Positions 1 to 6,435 of a DNA stretch of 9,076 nucleotides are shown here, piece after piece; the first letter of the stretch is position 1, and each line of letters starts with the position of its first letter. Below the pieces are notes generated by a model. The model saw only the letters and a list, made by a program, of their open reading frames with translations. It did no database searches and was not told the DNA's origin. Position numbers and translations under genes: made by a program. Source of the DNA: a bacterium (GTDB lineage: Bacteria > JAHJDO01); assembly GCA_030631525.1 (NCBI GenBank), contig DAOVKY010000017.1, positions 1-9,076 of the forward strand, read 5' to 3'.

Positions 1-329
1 GCAAGTTTTCTGCCTGTCTGCACATAATCCTTGAAATAGTTCAGATTGGATCTTAGACATCCATCAGTATTTGTGCCGATAATTCCAATGTCCTGTCTGT
101 GTTTTTCTGAATACTTTATTCCTGCATCATGCAGCGCCAGAGCACCTGCGCAACAAGCCATTTTTGACGTTGTGTCAAATCTGCCAAAATTCTTCACAGG
201 ATACAAAAATATTGATTCATTCCGCAGCTTTGAATGCAGGGATTTTATATCGGTACAATCTCTGAGTATTCTCTTATTTACACATCCATATTTTTTTTTA
301 CTAATCCAGCCAATACCTGAAATAATCAT
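1..329 (-). CDS. Beta-ketoacyl-ACP synthase-like protein, N-terminal part (cut by window edge)
   Basis: An open frame starts with ATG at 329 and runs off the left edge with no stop, giving about 109 residues. The N-terminus (MIISGIGWIS) is the usual first strand of a thiolase-fold ketosynthase. It is followed by a motif like FGRFDTTSKMACCAGALAL and then DIGIIGTNTDG, which match the substrate-entry and first-core regions of KAS enzymes. The active-site Cys and both His lie outside the window, so it cannot be told whether this is a catalytic condensing enzyme or a chain-length-factor-like partner. It starts 14 bases after the stop of the complete KAS gene, with AGGATAAG upstream, so it belongs to the same operon. 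Two adjacent, dissimilar KAS genes are typical of aryl-polyene and other type II polyene loci. Confidence 0.75.
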   Translation of the reverse strand, partial: MIISGIGWISKKKYGCVNKRILRDCTDIKSLHSKLRNESIFLYPVKNFGRFDTTSKMACCAGALALHDAGIKYSEKHRQDIGIIGTNTDGCLRSNLNYFKDYVQTGRKL

Positions 330-343
330 AACTGCTACTTATC

Positions 344-1495
344 CTATTTTTTTAATATCAATGCAGAATTCACTCCGCCGAATCCGGCATTGATAGAAAT
401 AGTTACAGGGCTGTCAAATGCGCACTGTTCATTGGAGACCCATCCCTCAGCTTCATCATCAGCAGCACGTAGATTAACTGTAGGCGGAACAAGTTTTTCT
501 TTCAGTGACCGCAACGCTATAATCACCTCTACCAGACCTGCTGCTCCCATTGTATGTCCTATCGCTCCCTTAATGGAATACGTTGGCACGGCTTCGGAGG
601 TAAAAACAGATTTAAACGCTTTTATTTCCATAGCATCATTATATATAGTTCCTGTACCGTGCGCTGCTATGCATCCCACAGTATCTTTAGAGATATCCGC
701 CGACTGCATTGCTTTACGCATAGCCAGCGCCAGTCCGCTGCCGTCTCTGGACGGACCGGTCATGTGATTAGCATCATTTGTCAGTCCCCATCCGGCTATT
801 TCTCCAACAACAGGCCTTTTTTCTCTAATAGCCCTTCCCTTATTCATGACCAGAATAAAACCCGCTGCTTCGCCAAGACTTAGTCCACTTCTGTTTTTAT
901 CAAAAGGCTGCGCTGTATCTTTATCTAATGCCATGAGAGAAGAAAATCCGGCAAAAACAAATTCGCTTACAATATCACAGGCAACTATCAGTACGCAATC
1001 ACGCTCTTTACTGCGAATCATTGCTCCTGCCTGCGCAATTGCGCTGCTTGAAGAAGTACATGCTGCAGACACAATAATCCCGGGTGACTTTATCCCGCTC
1101 AAACATTGCACCTTGCTTAACAAACATCCTAATGCGCTTTCATTTGCATTACCTTTGGCACTAAGAACCTGTTTCTCCAGAATATCTATTTCGCCTGTTG
1201 TGGTTGCTAGAATTAAGAGAGTGTCCTTTGGAATAACAGCAGATGCTTTCTTTAATAACGTCTTCAACATCTGCATTATCAGAGAGTCGTTCTGAGCGAG
1301 ATTGAGGTCAGGAATTACTGCTGCTTTTTTTGTTTGAAATGCCCCTGTATCAAAACGTTCTAACAGATTTATTGCAGTCTTTCCGGATAAAAGCCCATTC
1401 CAGCACGCATCAATTCCCCAGCCATATGGAGTTACGAGATCACAGGCAACAACAACTGCCTCTGGCGTATGTATATTAGTTCTCTTGTGTTTCAT
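344..1495 (-). CDS. Beta-ketoacyl-ACP synthase (FabF-like condensing enzyme)
   Basis: This 383-residue protein catalyses decarboxylative condensation of malonyl-ACP with an acyl-ACP in the cytoplasm. The full KAS catalytic triad is visible: Cys146 in the nucleophile elbow (SAACTSSSSA), His279 in AAHGTGT and His314 in KGAIGHTMGAAG. The C-terminal INAGFGGVNS glycine-rich motif is also present. It is slightly shorter than FabF (about 410 residues), mostly in the N-terminal half, as is common in KAS enzymes of secondary polyene pathways. The start is ATG at 1495, with only a weak purine-rich site (GAGAGTGAG) upstream. The gene overlaps the 3' end of the dehydratase gene by 20 bases, which suggests translational coupling. 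The dehydratase, lipoprotein, exporter and LolA neighbours point to an aryl-polyene-like pathway rather than primary fatty acid synthesis. The family call is firm; the exact substrate is not known. Confidence 0.93.
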   Translation of the reverse strand: MKHKRTNIHTPEAVVVACDLVTPYGWGIDACWNGLLSGKTAINLLERFDTGAFQTKKAAVIPDLNLAQNDSLIMQMLKTLLKKASAVIPKDTLLILATTTGEIDILEKQVLSAKGNANESALGCLLSKVQCLSGIKSPGIIVSAACTSSSSAIAQAGAMIRSKERDCVLIVACDIVSEFVFAGFSSLMALDKDTAQPFDKNRSGLSLGEAAGFILVMNKGRAIREKRPVVGEIAGWGLTNDANHMTGPSRDGSGLALAMRKAMQSADISKDTVGCIAAHGTGTIYNDAMEIKAFKSVFTSEAVPTYSIKGAIGHTMGAAGLVEVIIALRSLKEKLVPPTVNLRAADDEAEGWVSNEQCAFDSPVTISINAGFGGVNSALILKK

Positions 1496-1868
1496 TTTTA
1501 AAACTCACTCTCAACTGCAGTTCTGCAATTTTTTTACCCTTACTGGTTACTGATGCTTTTATGAGAACTTCACTATTGCTTTCTGTTTGTTCCCTGTAAT
1601 TAAAAACAAGTTCTTCTCCATGGGAAACTGGTGAAAGAAATTTTGCCGAAACAATTTCCTTCAGTCTAATATCCCTCTTTTCCCATACCTGAAGCATTAC
1701 TATAACTGCCTGTATCTCGCAAACACCCGGTAGAACAGGTTTGCCTGGAAAATGTCCCTGAAACCCAATGAACTCTGCAGGGAAAAGAAAGTGTGCATAT
1801 ACTTCTCTTTTCTTAGTTTCAGCTAAATCAGACATGCATTGTCTGATCTCCTGCATAAGTTTATTCAT
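1476..1868 (-). CDS. FabZ/ApeI-like hot-dog 3-hydroxyacyl-ACP dehydratase
   Basis: A 130-residue single hot-dog-fold protein. Residues 36-49 (FQGHFPGKPVLPGV) are the FabA/FabZ signature, with the catalytic His at 39. In FabZ a Glu lies 14 residues after this His; here that position is Gln53 (in EIQAV), with a Glu two residues earlier at 51. It probably dehydrates 3-hydroxyacyl-ACP to enoyl-ACP for the neighbouring KAS. The altered acid residue leaves open a changed activity or an Ape-type variant. The start at 1868 is well supported: AAGGAG lies 8 bases upstream (1877-1882) and the ATG overlaps the lipoprotein stop as ATGA. No signal peptide is seen, so the protein is cytosolic. A thioesterase-type hot-dog is less likely given the GHFPG motif. 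Confidence 0.85.
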   Translation of the reverse strand: MNKLMQEIRQCMSDLAETKKREVYAHFLFPAEFIGFQGHFPGKPVLPGVCEIQAVIVMLQVWEKRDIRLKEIVSAKFLSPVSHGEELVFNYREQTESNSEVLIKASVTSKGKKIAELQLRVSFKNETQEN

Positions 1869-2542
1869 GTCTGAATCTCCTTCAACCGCACAATTAGCTG
1901 ATAGTTGTATTTATGATGTTTTAGCATAATGCCGGATGGATATAGTTTTCCATTCTTCCTGCGATACTCATAATAAAAAACACTCCAGATCTTGCGCCAC
2001 CCTTTGTAATATCGTTTTTCAACCAACAGATTGTCAGCGCCGGCGAATATGTATTCCATTACACCTGTTCCTGAAGGCTGCCTGAAAACAATCTTCTTTT
2101 TCTTTTTATATATTTTAGATTCAGGATCAGGAATGCAGTCAAAATAAATTCTTTTAATATCATTTGCCACTGCTTTGTCAAAATTGCCTGGAAAAGAAGC
2201 TCCTTCAAAAGCGAACTTGCATTTAACGCTATTATTAGTCCCGGATAATTCAAATAGCTTAATACCTGCATGATTAAGGCAGGCAATTGTAAAAATCTTT
2301 TGGAGAGCGTCAATATCAGTATATCCAATAGCAGAGAACTTATGCCGCTTATACTGAAAAACAATTGTGTTAATTACCTGGAATTTCTGAGAAAGGGTAC
2401 TGGCAAATTGTTCCCGAATTGCGGCAGGTTGCACTTCGCTTACTGAAACATATTGAATCTTTTTAAACGGAATACTGCTGCATCCAGCACTGCACAATAT
2501 GACAAGTCCAAAAACTAAATTTTTAAGTGTCATGCTCAACAT
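1865..2542 (-). CDS. Outer-envelope lipoprotein, DUF3261-like
   Basis: A 225-residue protein with a lipoprotein signal: a hydrophobic stretch (LVFGLVILC) followed by the lipobox SAGC, with the lipidated Cys at 21. The mature part is a beta-rich, basic domain with aromatic-rich strands near the C-terminus, and the size and position match the DUF3261-type lipoproteins of aryl-polyene loci. That family name is from memory of its context and not from a search. It probably works at the outer membrane with the exporter and the LolA-like carrier to place the product. Two starts are possible: ATG at 2542, overlapping the exporter stop by 7 bases, or ATG at 2533, two bases after it. Each has a G-rich Shine-Dalgarno-like stretch at 9-10 bases, and both stretches lie inside the palindromic repeat at 2541-2571. 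The gene ends in an ATGA overlap with the dehydratase. Confidence 0.75.
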   Translation of the reverse strand: MLSMTLKNLVFGLVILCSAGCSSIPFKKIQYVSVSEVQPAAIREQFASTLSQKFQVINTIVFQYKRHKFSAIGYTDIDALQKIFTIACLNHAGIKLFELSGTNNSVKCKFAFEGASFPGNFDKAVANDIKRIYFDCIPDPESKIYKKKKKIVFRQPSGTGVMEYIFAGADNLLVEKRYYKGWRKIWSVFYYEYRRKNGKLYPSGIMLKHHKYNYQLIVRLKEIQT

Positions 2543-3030
2543 CCCCCTGAATCCCCCTTCAAAGGGGGACTTGCCTTCTTTACTGTTAATCTATACAAAG
2601 ATGGAATAACTAATAGCGCTGAAATATATCCTCCCGTTACTCCTACTACAAGTGTTATCCCAATAGAAAACAATACAGGGTGCAGAGCAAACAAAAGCGC
2701 ACCTGCCCCAATAACTGTTGTGAGCGCTGACAATGAGACTGCCATGCGCGTTCCTGTTTTTAAATTATATTCACAAGTATAAACCATGAATATCCCATAG
2801 TCAATGCAGAGACCAATAACAATTATCCCTGCAATAACACAGGGAGCATTTAGAGATAACCCAAGTACAGGCAGGATACCTAATATCAATATAATGCCTG
2901 TGATAACCGGAATCAGTGCAAGCACAGTTAGCCGTATGTTTCTTAGCAATAAACAGGTTAATACCAGAATTAACAGCCCGGCAATTCCTGATAAAAAGAC
3001 AACTTCTGATGAAACTGCGTTTGAGAGCAT
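2536..3030 (-). CDS. MMPL/RND-like exporter, C-terminal fragment (separated by a frameshift)
   Basis: This frame encodes the missing second membrane half of the exporter: about five transmembrane helices near residues 10-29, 33-53, 61-84, 99-116 and 119-146. It includes a GLCIDYGIF motif (Asp77), the second-half counterpart of GIAVDYG in the N-terminal piece. The frame is open upstream of the listed Met to 3096, where the segment FEDILGIQKCFSS fits the usual end of the second periplasmic loop. The listed Met is therefore probably internal and not a true start. The last residues (about SPPLKGDSGGC) are encoded by the palindromic repeat at 2541-2571 and are not a normal family tail. If the frameshift is real, this piece is translated poorly or not at all. 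If it is a sequence error, it is simply the end of one protein of about 800 residues. Confidence 0.8.
   Translation of the reverse strand: MLSNAVSSEVVFLSGIAGLLILVLTCLLLRNIRLTVLALIPVITGIILILGILPVLGLSLNAPCVIAGIIVIGLCIDYGIFMVYTCEYNLKTGTRMAVSLSALTTVIGAGALLFALHPVLFSIGITLVVGVTGGYISALLVIPSLYRLTVKKASPPLKGDSGGC
2541..2571. repeat. C5/G5 palindromic dispersed-type repeat inside the exporter end and lipoprotein start
   Basis: The stretch holds ATCCCCCTGA followed by TCCCCCTTCAAAGGGGGA (2552-2569), which is an 8-bp perfect stem with a 2-base loop, plus a direct copy of TCCCCCT at 2542-2548. The arrangement of two C-runs and one G-run is that of a common dispersed bacterial repeat. Here it encodes the last residues of the exporter and supplies the purine-rich sequence in front of the lipoprotein starts. 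Copies elsewhere in the genome cannot be checked from this window. Confidence 0.75.
2543..2548 (-). promoter_or_regulatory. Repeat-derived Shine-Dalgarno for the lipoprotein gene
   Basis: AGGGGG on the minus strand lies 9 bases before the ATG at 2533. A second copy, AAGGGGG (2553-2559), lies 10 bases before the ATG at 2542. Both belong to the palindromic repeat, and the hairpin could hide the second copy. Confidence 0.45.
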
Positions 3031-4934
3031 GCTGGAAAAGCATTTCTGGATACCAAGAATGTCTTCGAATAACGGCTGCTTATTGCGCCAAGCGCCTTAA
3101 CATATTTATCTTTATCCGGGAAAAATGATAACACCTGATATCCATCTGCTTTTTTCAGTATAAATCGTTCTTTTAACTGGTCAAAAAAAGTAAGCCCCTC
3201 AGGTGTATTCTCAATAATCTTCTCAATATACAGGTGTTTGAAAAACGGAGAAAATGCATCATCAGAAAAATGATATGTTTGACCATGCTCTTGAAGAAGC
3301 TCTTTCAGCTTTGCTTCTCTTCCTTCGCTCCAGAACTTGTTCCAGCGCGCAGAATTTGCTATTCGTGTTTGATTTGACAGCCACAATTCTGCAAAACTTG
3401 AAAGCCCCATTGGGGCAAAATTATCTTCTCCAACTTCATTTACTGCTTTGGTGTAAATGCGCTCATTACACTGAAGCGCCTCTTCCAAATTTTCACCTGA
3501 TACAACAAGGATTGCCGGTTTATCCGCTCCTCCCCACACATTATGAAACCCTTGCTCAGTCTGTATGACTTCCGGTTTACTCCCATCCAATTGACTAATA
3601 TCGTTATTAAATTCTAATTGCCAGCTTAGAACTATTGCAGCAATTATAATCACTCCCCAGCATGCAATGCATATGCGGTCAAAAACTTGCGAGTGCATAG
3701 AACTGCCCTGTTTGAGCATAACAGGAAGATTTCTATAATGTTTCCCGGCTAAAAGATAGGGTAAGACAAACAAGGCGCAAACAAGGCAGAGAATAATACT
3801 GAGGATTGAGAAAAGAGCGAGCTGATGATACCCTTTAACACTGGAAAAGAAGAATGCAGCAAAAACACCTATTGTGGTCAACGCTGCAATTATTACCGGT
3901 CTTATTATTTTCTTAACCGCATCAGGCTTGCCGGCTCCTGTTCGTACAGCCAGATACACATGTATCCCGTAATCTACAGCAATGCCGGCAACAACAGCGC
4001 CCATTCCAATAATAAAATATGACAGCTTTCCAAGAACAATAGCTGAGAGATTTATGGAAACAAGAACCGATATCAGTGGTATGAGAAAGATCAAAACTGC
4101 CCTTATGTCCCGGAAGATGAATAAGAATAATAAGAGAAAAGCGGCTGAGGCAATAATCAATGTTAAGCGAATATCTCTTTTTATTACATCTTCATTGCTG
4201 ATTGTATGAATATGTCCGGCAATAATATCAGCTGAAACAAATTCAGGTAGAGACTCCAGCTGTTTATGCAGATACGCTATCAGGTTTCTTGAGCCGAATC
4301 CATCAGTAAGCCGTACAGGCGTTTTAAGAATAAGCATAGCATTTCTGCCATTCTGGCTGATAAAATGGCCATTCTTAATCTTTACACTATATCCTAATGA
4401 ACTAGAAAGCTTTTGTATATTAGAGAGAAATCCGGATTTTATCCCAAGCGGATCAGATTGAATAAACGGCATTATAAATCCACTGCCTGGAGTCAGTAAT
4501 TGCTGATAGTTTCTGCTCAGGCTCGCTTTTACTCCTGCATGAGTTATCTGCTTTTCAATTTTGGAGAGATCCTGTTCGTTGAGCAGCTGTGGAACATATT
4601 CCAAAAAAGAGTGCATTTCTTGTATTAGATCGGCTTTAGAAATACCACTTATTACCTCTGTTATTAAAGGTAGATTTAGAGACTTTTCTAATTTTTCAAC
4701 AGCTTGAATAAGATCATGCGTTGTACGTTCCTGTGATTTCAGTTTTAGAGAAAGAATAACTTTATCCGAAATGTTGGATTCTCTGAAAAAGCGTAGACTG
4801 CGAAGAATCTCAGGATTCGCAGGAAGCATTAGTTCAATGTCATTATCAAAGGAAATAAATCTGATGCCAATCGCTGCAAAAATGATTATGCCTGCTGCAA
4901 GTCCGAATATAAGACGTTTCCGTTTATCAGCCAC
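2970..4934 (-). CDS. MMPL/RND-family exporter, N-terminal part (frameshifted)
   Basis: An inner-membrane exporter of the MMPL/RND superfamily, likely moving the lipid or polyene product. Numbering from GTG at 4934 (654 residues), TM1 is near 8-27, then a periplasmic domain of about 225 residues, then a five-helix bundle between about 256 and 395 containing GIAVDYGIHVYL with the conserved Asp321. A seventh helix (about 421-439) leads into a second periplasmic loop starting FNNDISQLDG. The frame then leaves family-like sequence around 3060-3100 and stops at 2970, while the next membrane block continues one base back, in the frame covering 2536-3096. An intact member would be about 800 residues. 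I prefer GTG at 4934 over ATG at 4961: GGAAGG lies 9 bases upstream, the overlap with the LolA-like gene falls to 8 bases, and the ATG has no ribosome binding site. Confidence 0.85.
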   Translation of the reverse strand: MADKRKRLIFGLAAGIIIFAAIGIRFISFDNDIELMLPANPEILRSLRFFRESNISDKVILSLKLKSQERTTHDLIQAVEKLEKSLNLPLITEVISGISKADLIQEMHSFLEYVPQLLNEQDLSKIEKQITHAGVKASLSRNYQQLLTPGSGFIMPFIQSDPLGIKSGFLSNIQKLSSSLGYSVKIKNGHFISQNGRNAMLILKTPVRLTDGFGSRNLIAYLHKQLESLPEFVSADIIAGHIHTISNEDVIKRDIRLTLIIASAAFLLLFLFIFRDIRAVLIFLIPLISVLVSINLSAIVLGKLSYFIIGMGAVVAGIAVDYGIHVYLAVRTGAGKPDAVKKIIRPVIIAALTTIGVFAAFFFSSVKGYHQLALFSILSIILCLVCALFVLPYLLAGKHYRNLPVMLKQGSSMHSQVFDRICIACWGVIIIAAIVLSWQLEFNNDISQLDGSKPEVIQTEQGFHNVWGGADKPAILVVSGENLEEALQCNERIYTKAVNEVGEDNFAPMGLSSFAELWLSNQTRIANSARWNKFWSEGREAKLKELLQEHGQTYHFSDDAFSPFFKHLYIEKIIENTPEGLTFFDQLKERFILKKADGYQVLSFFPDKDKYVKALGAISSRYSKTFLVSRNAFPACSQTQFHQKLSFYQELPGC

Positions 4935-5568
4935 GCGGTTTGACCTTCCATGCCGCATCATCGATCGGAGTATTCAGCAGAGTGTCAGTAAACCTGAGAA
5001 GTGTAGAATCTCCTGTTTTATCCTTTATGTATATCTCGCAGATATAGCGTTCATCTTCTCTAAATACAATTCTTACATAGCTGATAATGTTATAAGCCAT
5101 TGTGTTTTCGCGCGGCATGAATTTAAGGGAAACCGGGTTTTGCTTGAGTAATGTTATATTGTATTCTCCTAATAATGACATATACATTCCTGAAAGCCAC
5201 TTCCTCATTTGCCCGACAACGGTCTGAAACGCAGGATTATCCTTCATGCTTACTTTCTGAACTTGGTCTATATCTTCATCCCACTGAAGAATAACATCAT
5301 CCCTTATAACCATAGAATACCGCGTAGGTTCTTCAGTATGCCATGCAAAAAGCCTTGGTTTTTTAAGAAATATTTTGCCTTTCAGAGTAATTTTCTTATC
5401 AAAAATCGCCAAATTTTTCTCCTGAACAAAACCAGTTTGCAAAGTTTTTATATTTGACATTTTTTCTTCAAGTCTGCCAAGCACATCCTCCACACTCTGC
5501 TCAGCATAGCCATTAAGCGGGGACAGAGACATACATAATACGATTAGTATTATTGTGATTTTATTCAT
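4927..5568 (-). CDS. LolA-like periplasmic outer-membrane lipoprotein carrier
   Basis: A 213-residue protein with a Sec signal peptide (about residues 1-22, cleavage likely after NGYA). The mature N-terminus follows the LolA pattern: an amphipathic helix (VEDVLGRLEEKMSNIKTLQ), then TGFVQEK, a strand reading LKGKIFLKKPRLFAW, and EEPTRYSMVIRDD. This is the half-open beta-barrel that binds acyl chains in LolA. In aryl-polyene-type loci such paralogues stand directly before the MMPL exporter, as here, and probably carry the product or a lipoprotein across the periplasm rather than serving the housekeeping Lol system. The start at 5568 overlaps the Fic stop as ATGA, and TAAGG lies about 8 bases upstream. 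The end overlaps the exporter GTG by 8 bases. Both overlaps suggest translational coupling. Confidence 0.85.
   Translation of the reverse strand: MNKITIILIVLCMSLSPLNGYAEQSVEDVLGRLEEKMSNIKTLQTGFVQEKNLAIFDKKITLKGKIFLKKPRLFAWHTEEPTRYSMVIRDDVILQWDEDIDQVQKVSMKDNPAFQTVVGQMRKWLSGMYMSLLGEYNITLLKQNPVSLKFMPRENTMAYNIISYVRIVFREDERYICEIYIKDKTGDSTLLRFTDTLLNTPIDDAAWKVKPRG
4944..4949 (-). promoter_or_regulatory. Ribosome binding site deciding the exporter start
   Basis: GGAAGG on the minus strand lies 9 bases before GTG at 4934, inside the 3' end of the LolA-like gene. The in-frame ATG at 4961 has no comparable site, so this motif favours the GTG start. Confidence 0.55.
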
Positions 5569-6296
5569 CTTAAAAGCCTTAAATAGTCTTTTTGTGTTTC
5601 GCGTATCGTCCTGGCAATAAACGATATAAAGTCCCTATCAGATGTATGCGCTTTTTCTAATGATTCTATGTAATCTCTGCGAAGAACGGGTGGAATGATC
5701 GCAATAACATATTTTTTTTGCAGAAGAATTAAATTCATTAAAAGTCTTGCTACTCTTCCATTTCCATCTACAAAAGGATGTATAAATACAAATTCTTTAT
5801 GAACTAAAGCAGCGTATTCTACTGGATGGTATTTTTGCTCTATTTTTTTAAATTTATCTGCAAATTCTTTCATAAGAACAGGAATTTTATCCGGGTCGGG
5901 AAGAGTATATTTAGAGCCTGCAATAAAAACTTTCTCTGTTCTGTATTTTCCTGCTTTATTTTTATTAATCCTATAATAGAAAAGTTTATGCAGCTTCTTA
6001 ATATCTGCTTCCGAAACGATTGTATTTTTCGCTAATCTATAAATATGATCATATGCCTCACTATGTCCTAATGCCTCATATAAATCTTTAATAGGCTTTC
6101 CACCTATTGTTATCCCATCCTCTAAAACAATTTTGGTTTCTGTCTCGGTTAATGAGTTTCCTTCCAAAGCGTTACTGGAATAAGTCAAGCCCACTCTATA
6201 ATATTCTTTTAATTGTTTTAATATGTTTTTAGACAACGGTCTAAAAGAATTAATCTCTTTTTGAAGTTTATCTATTTCGCTAAGTATTTTTATCAT
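5565..6296 (-). CDS. Fic family protein AMP-transferase (class II, N-terminal inhibitory helix)
   Basis: A 243-residue Fic protein. The catalytic loop HPFVDGNGRVAR (His173 to Arg184) is complete, with the His that activates the target hydroxyl, the Asp and Asn, and both Gly/Arg elements of the nucleotide site. The flap region is visible around TLPDPDKIPVLM (131-142). An N-terminal SNALEGN motif (41-47) matches the (S/T)xxxE(G/N) inhibitory helix, so the protein is self-inhibited, with Glu45 expected to block ATP. No C-terminal winged-helix domain is evident, as the protein ends about 60 residues after the loop. The target is unknown. AGAGGAA lies 6-7 bases upstream of the ATG. Its stop overlaps the LolA-like start, which is unusual for a Fic gene and may place it in the lipid operon. 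No Fic antitoxin gene is seen beside it. Confidence 0.93.
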   Translation of the reverse strand: MIKILSEIDKLQKEINSFRPLSKNILKQLKEYYRVGLTYSSNALEGNSLTETETKIVLEDGITIGGKPIKDLYEALGHSEAYDHIYRLAKNTIVSEADIKKLHKLFYYRINKNKAGKYRTEKVFIAGSKYTLPDPDKIPVLMKEFADKFKKIEQKYHPVEYAALVHKEFVFIHPFVDGNGRVARLLMNLILLQKKYVIAIIPPVLRRDYIESLEKAHTSDRDFISFIARTIRETQKDYLRLLR

Positions 6297-6435
6297 ACAA
6301 TTTCCTCTTTTTGTTTAATTCAACTTTTCTGTCATTGCAAGGGACAAAGTCCCGTGGCCCCGAACGCCTTCGGGGTCATTCCACAATTTAATCGGGGAAT
6401 CCAGTATGGGACAAGCATGCCTGTTCATATTTATT
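6297..6435. other. Intergenic gap upstream of Fic
   Basis: This 139-base gap is the largest between genes in the window and the most likely place for a new transcription start for Fic and the lipid operon. Besides the composite repeat it contains, on the minus strand, TTGCAA followed after 17 bases by TAAACA, which is too poor a promoter match to annotate. Confidence 0.5.
6331..6406. repeat. Composite palindromic repeat between the AlbA_2 fusion gene and Fic
   Basis: Three inverted repeats lie side by side. GGGACAAAGTCCC (6341-6353) has a 5-bp stem with a 3-base loop. CCCCGAACGCCTTCGGGG (6358-6375) has a perfect 7-bp stem with a 4-base loop. ATTCC (6378-6382) pairs with GGAAT (6396-6400). 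The edges, GTCATTGCAAGGGA and GGGGAATCCAGT, resemble two different kinds of dispersed intergenic repeat common in bacterial genomes, so this may be two elements merged. There is no T-run after any stem on either strand, so it is not a classical terminator, though it could attenuate read-through into Fic. Confidence 0.65.

Larger units (their letters stand above)
2536..4961 (-). pseudogene. Whole exporter locus, interrupted by a -1 frame change near 3060-3096
   Basis: This entry marks the two exporter pieces as one broken or mis-sequenced gene. The N-terminal frame (stop at 2970) and the C-terminal frame (open from 3096) overlap from 2970 to 3096. Joining KYVKALGAISSR to LFEDILGIQKC across this stretch restores a continuous RND-like protein. 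The change corresponds to one lost base. I see no slippery heptamer (X XXY YYZ) in the overlap, so programmed frameshifting is unlikely. A young mutation or an assembly error are the main options; the otherwise intact motifs on both sides favour a recent event or an error. Confidence 0.6.

Noticed and set aside
46..393. Plus-strand open frame of 115 codons at the left edge
   Set aside because: It covers the partial second KAS gene on the minus strand, which has KAS-like sequence and correct operon spacing.
390..1295. Long open frames on the plus strand opposite the KAS gene
   Set aside because: They are antisense shadows of a gene with all catalytic motifs; their translations show no recognisable domain or start signal.
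2059..2364. Minus-strand frame of 101 codons inside the lipoprotein gene
   Set aside because: It lies fully within the lipoprotein gene in another frame and has no ribosome binding site or family resemblance.
2970..3096. Programmed -1 ribosomal frameshift joining the exporter halves
   Set aside because: No slippery heptamer of the X XXY YYZ type and no obvious downstream stimulator is present in the overlap.
6310..6345. Sigma-70 promoter for Fic (TTGCAA, 17 bases, TAAACA, minus strand)
   Set aside because: Only about four of six and three of six consensus matches, in AT-rich sequence where such matches are common by chance.
6341..6375. Rho-independent terminator between the AlbA_2 fusion gene and Fic
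   Set aside because: The stems are GC-rich but no U-run follows on either strand; they fit repeat elements better.
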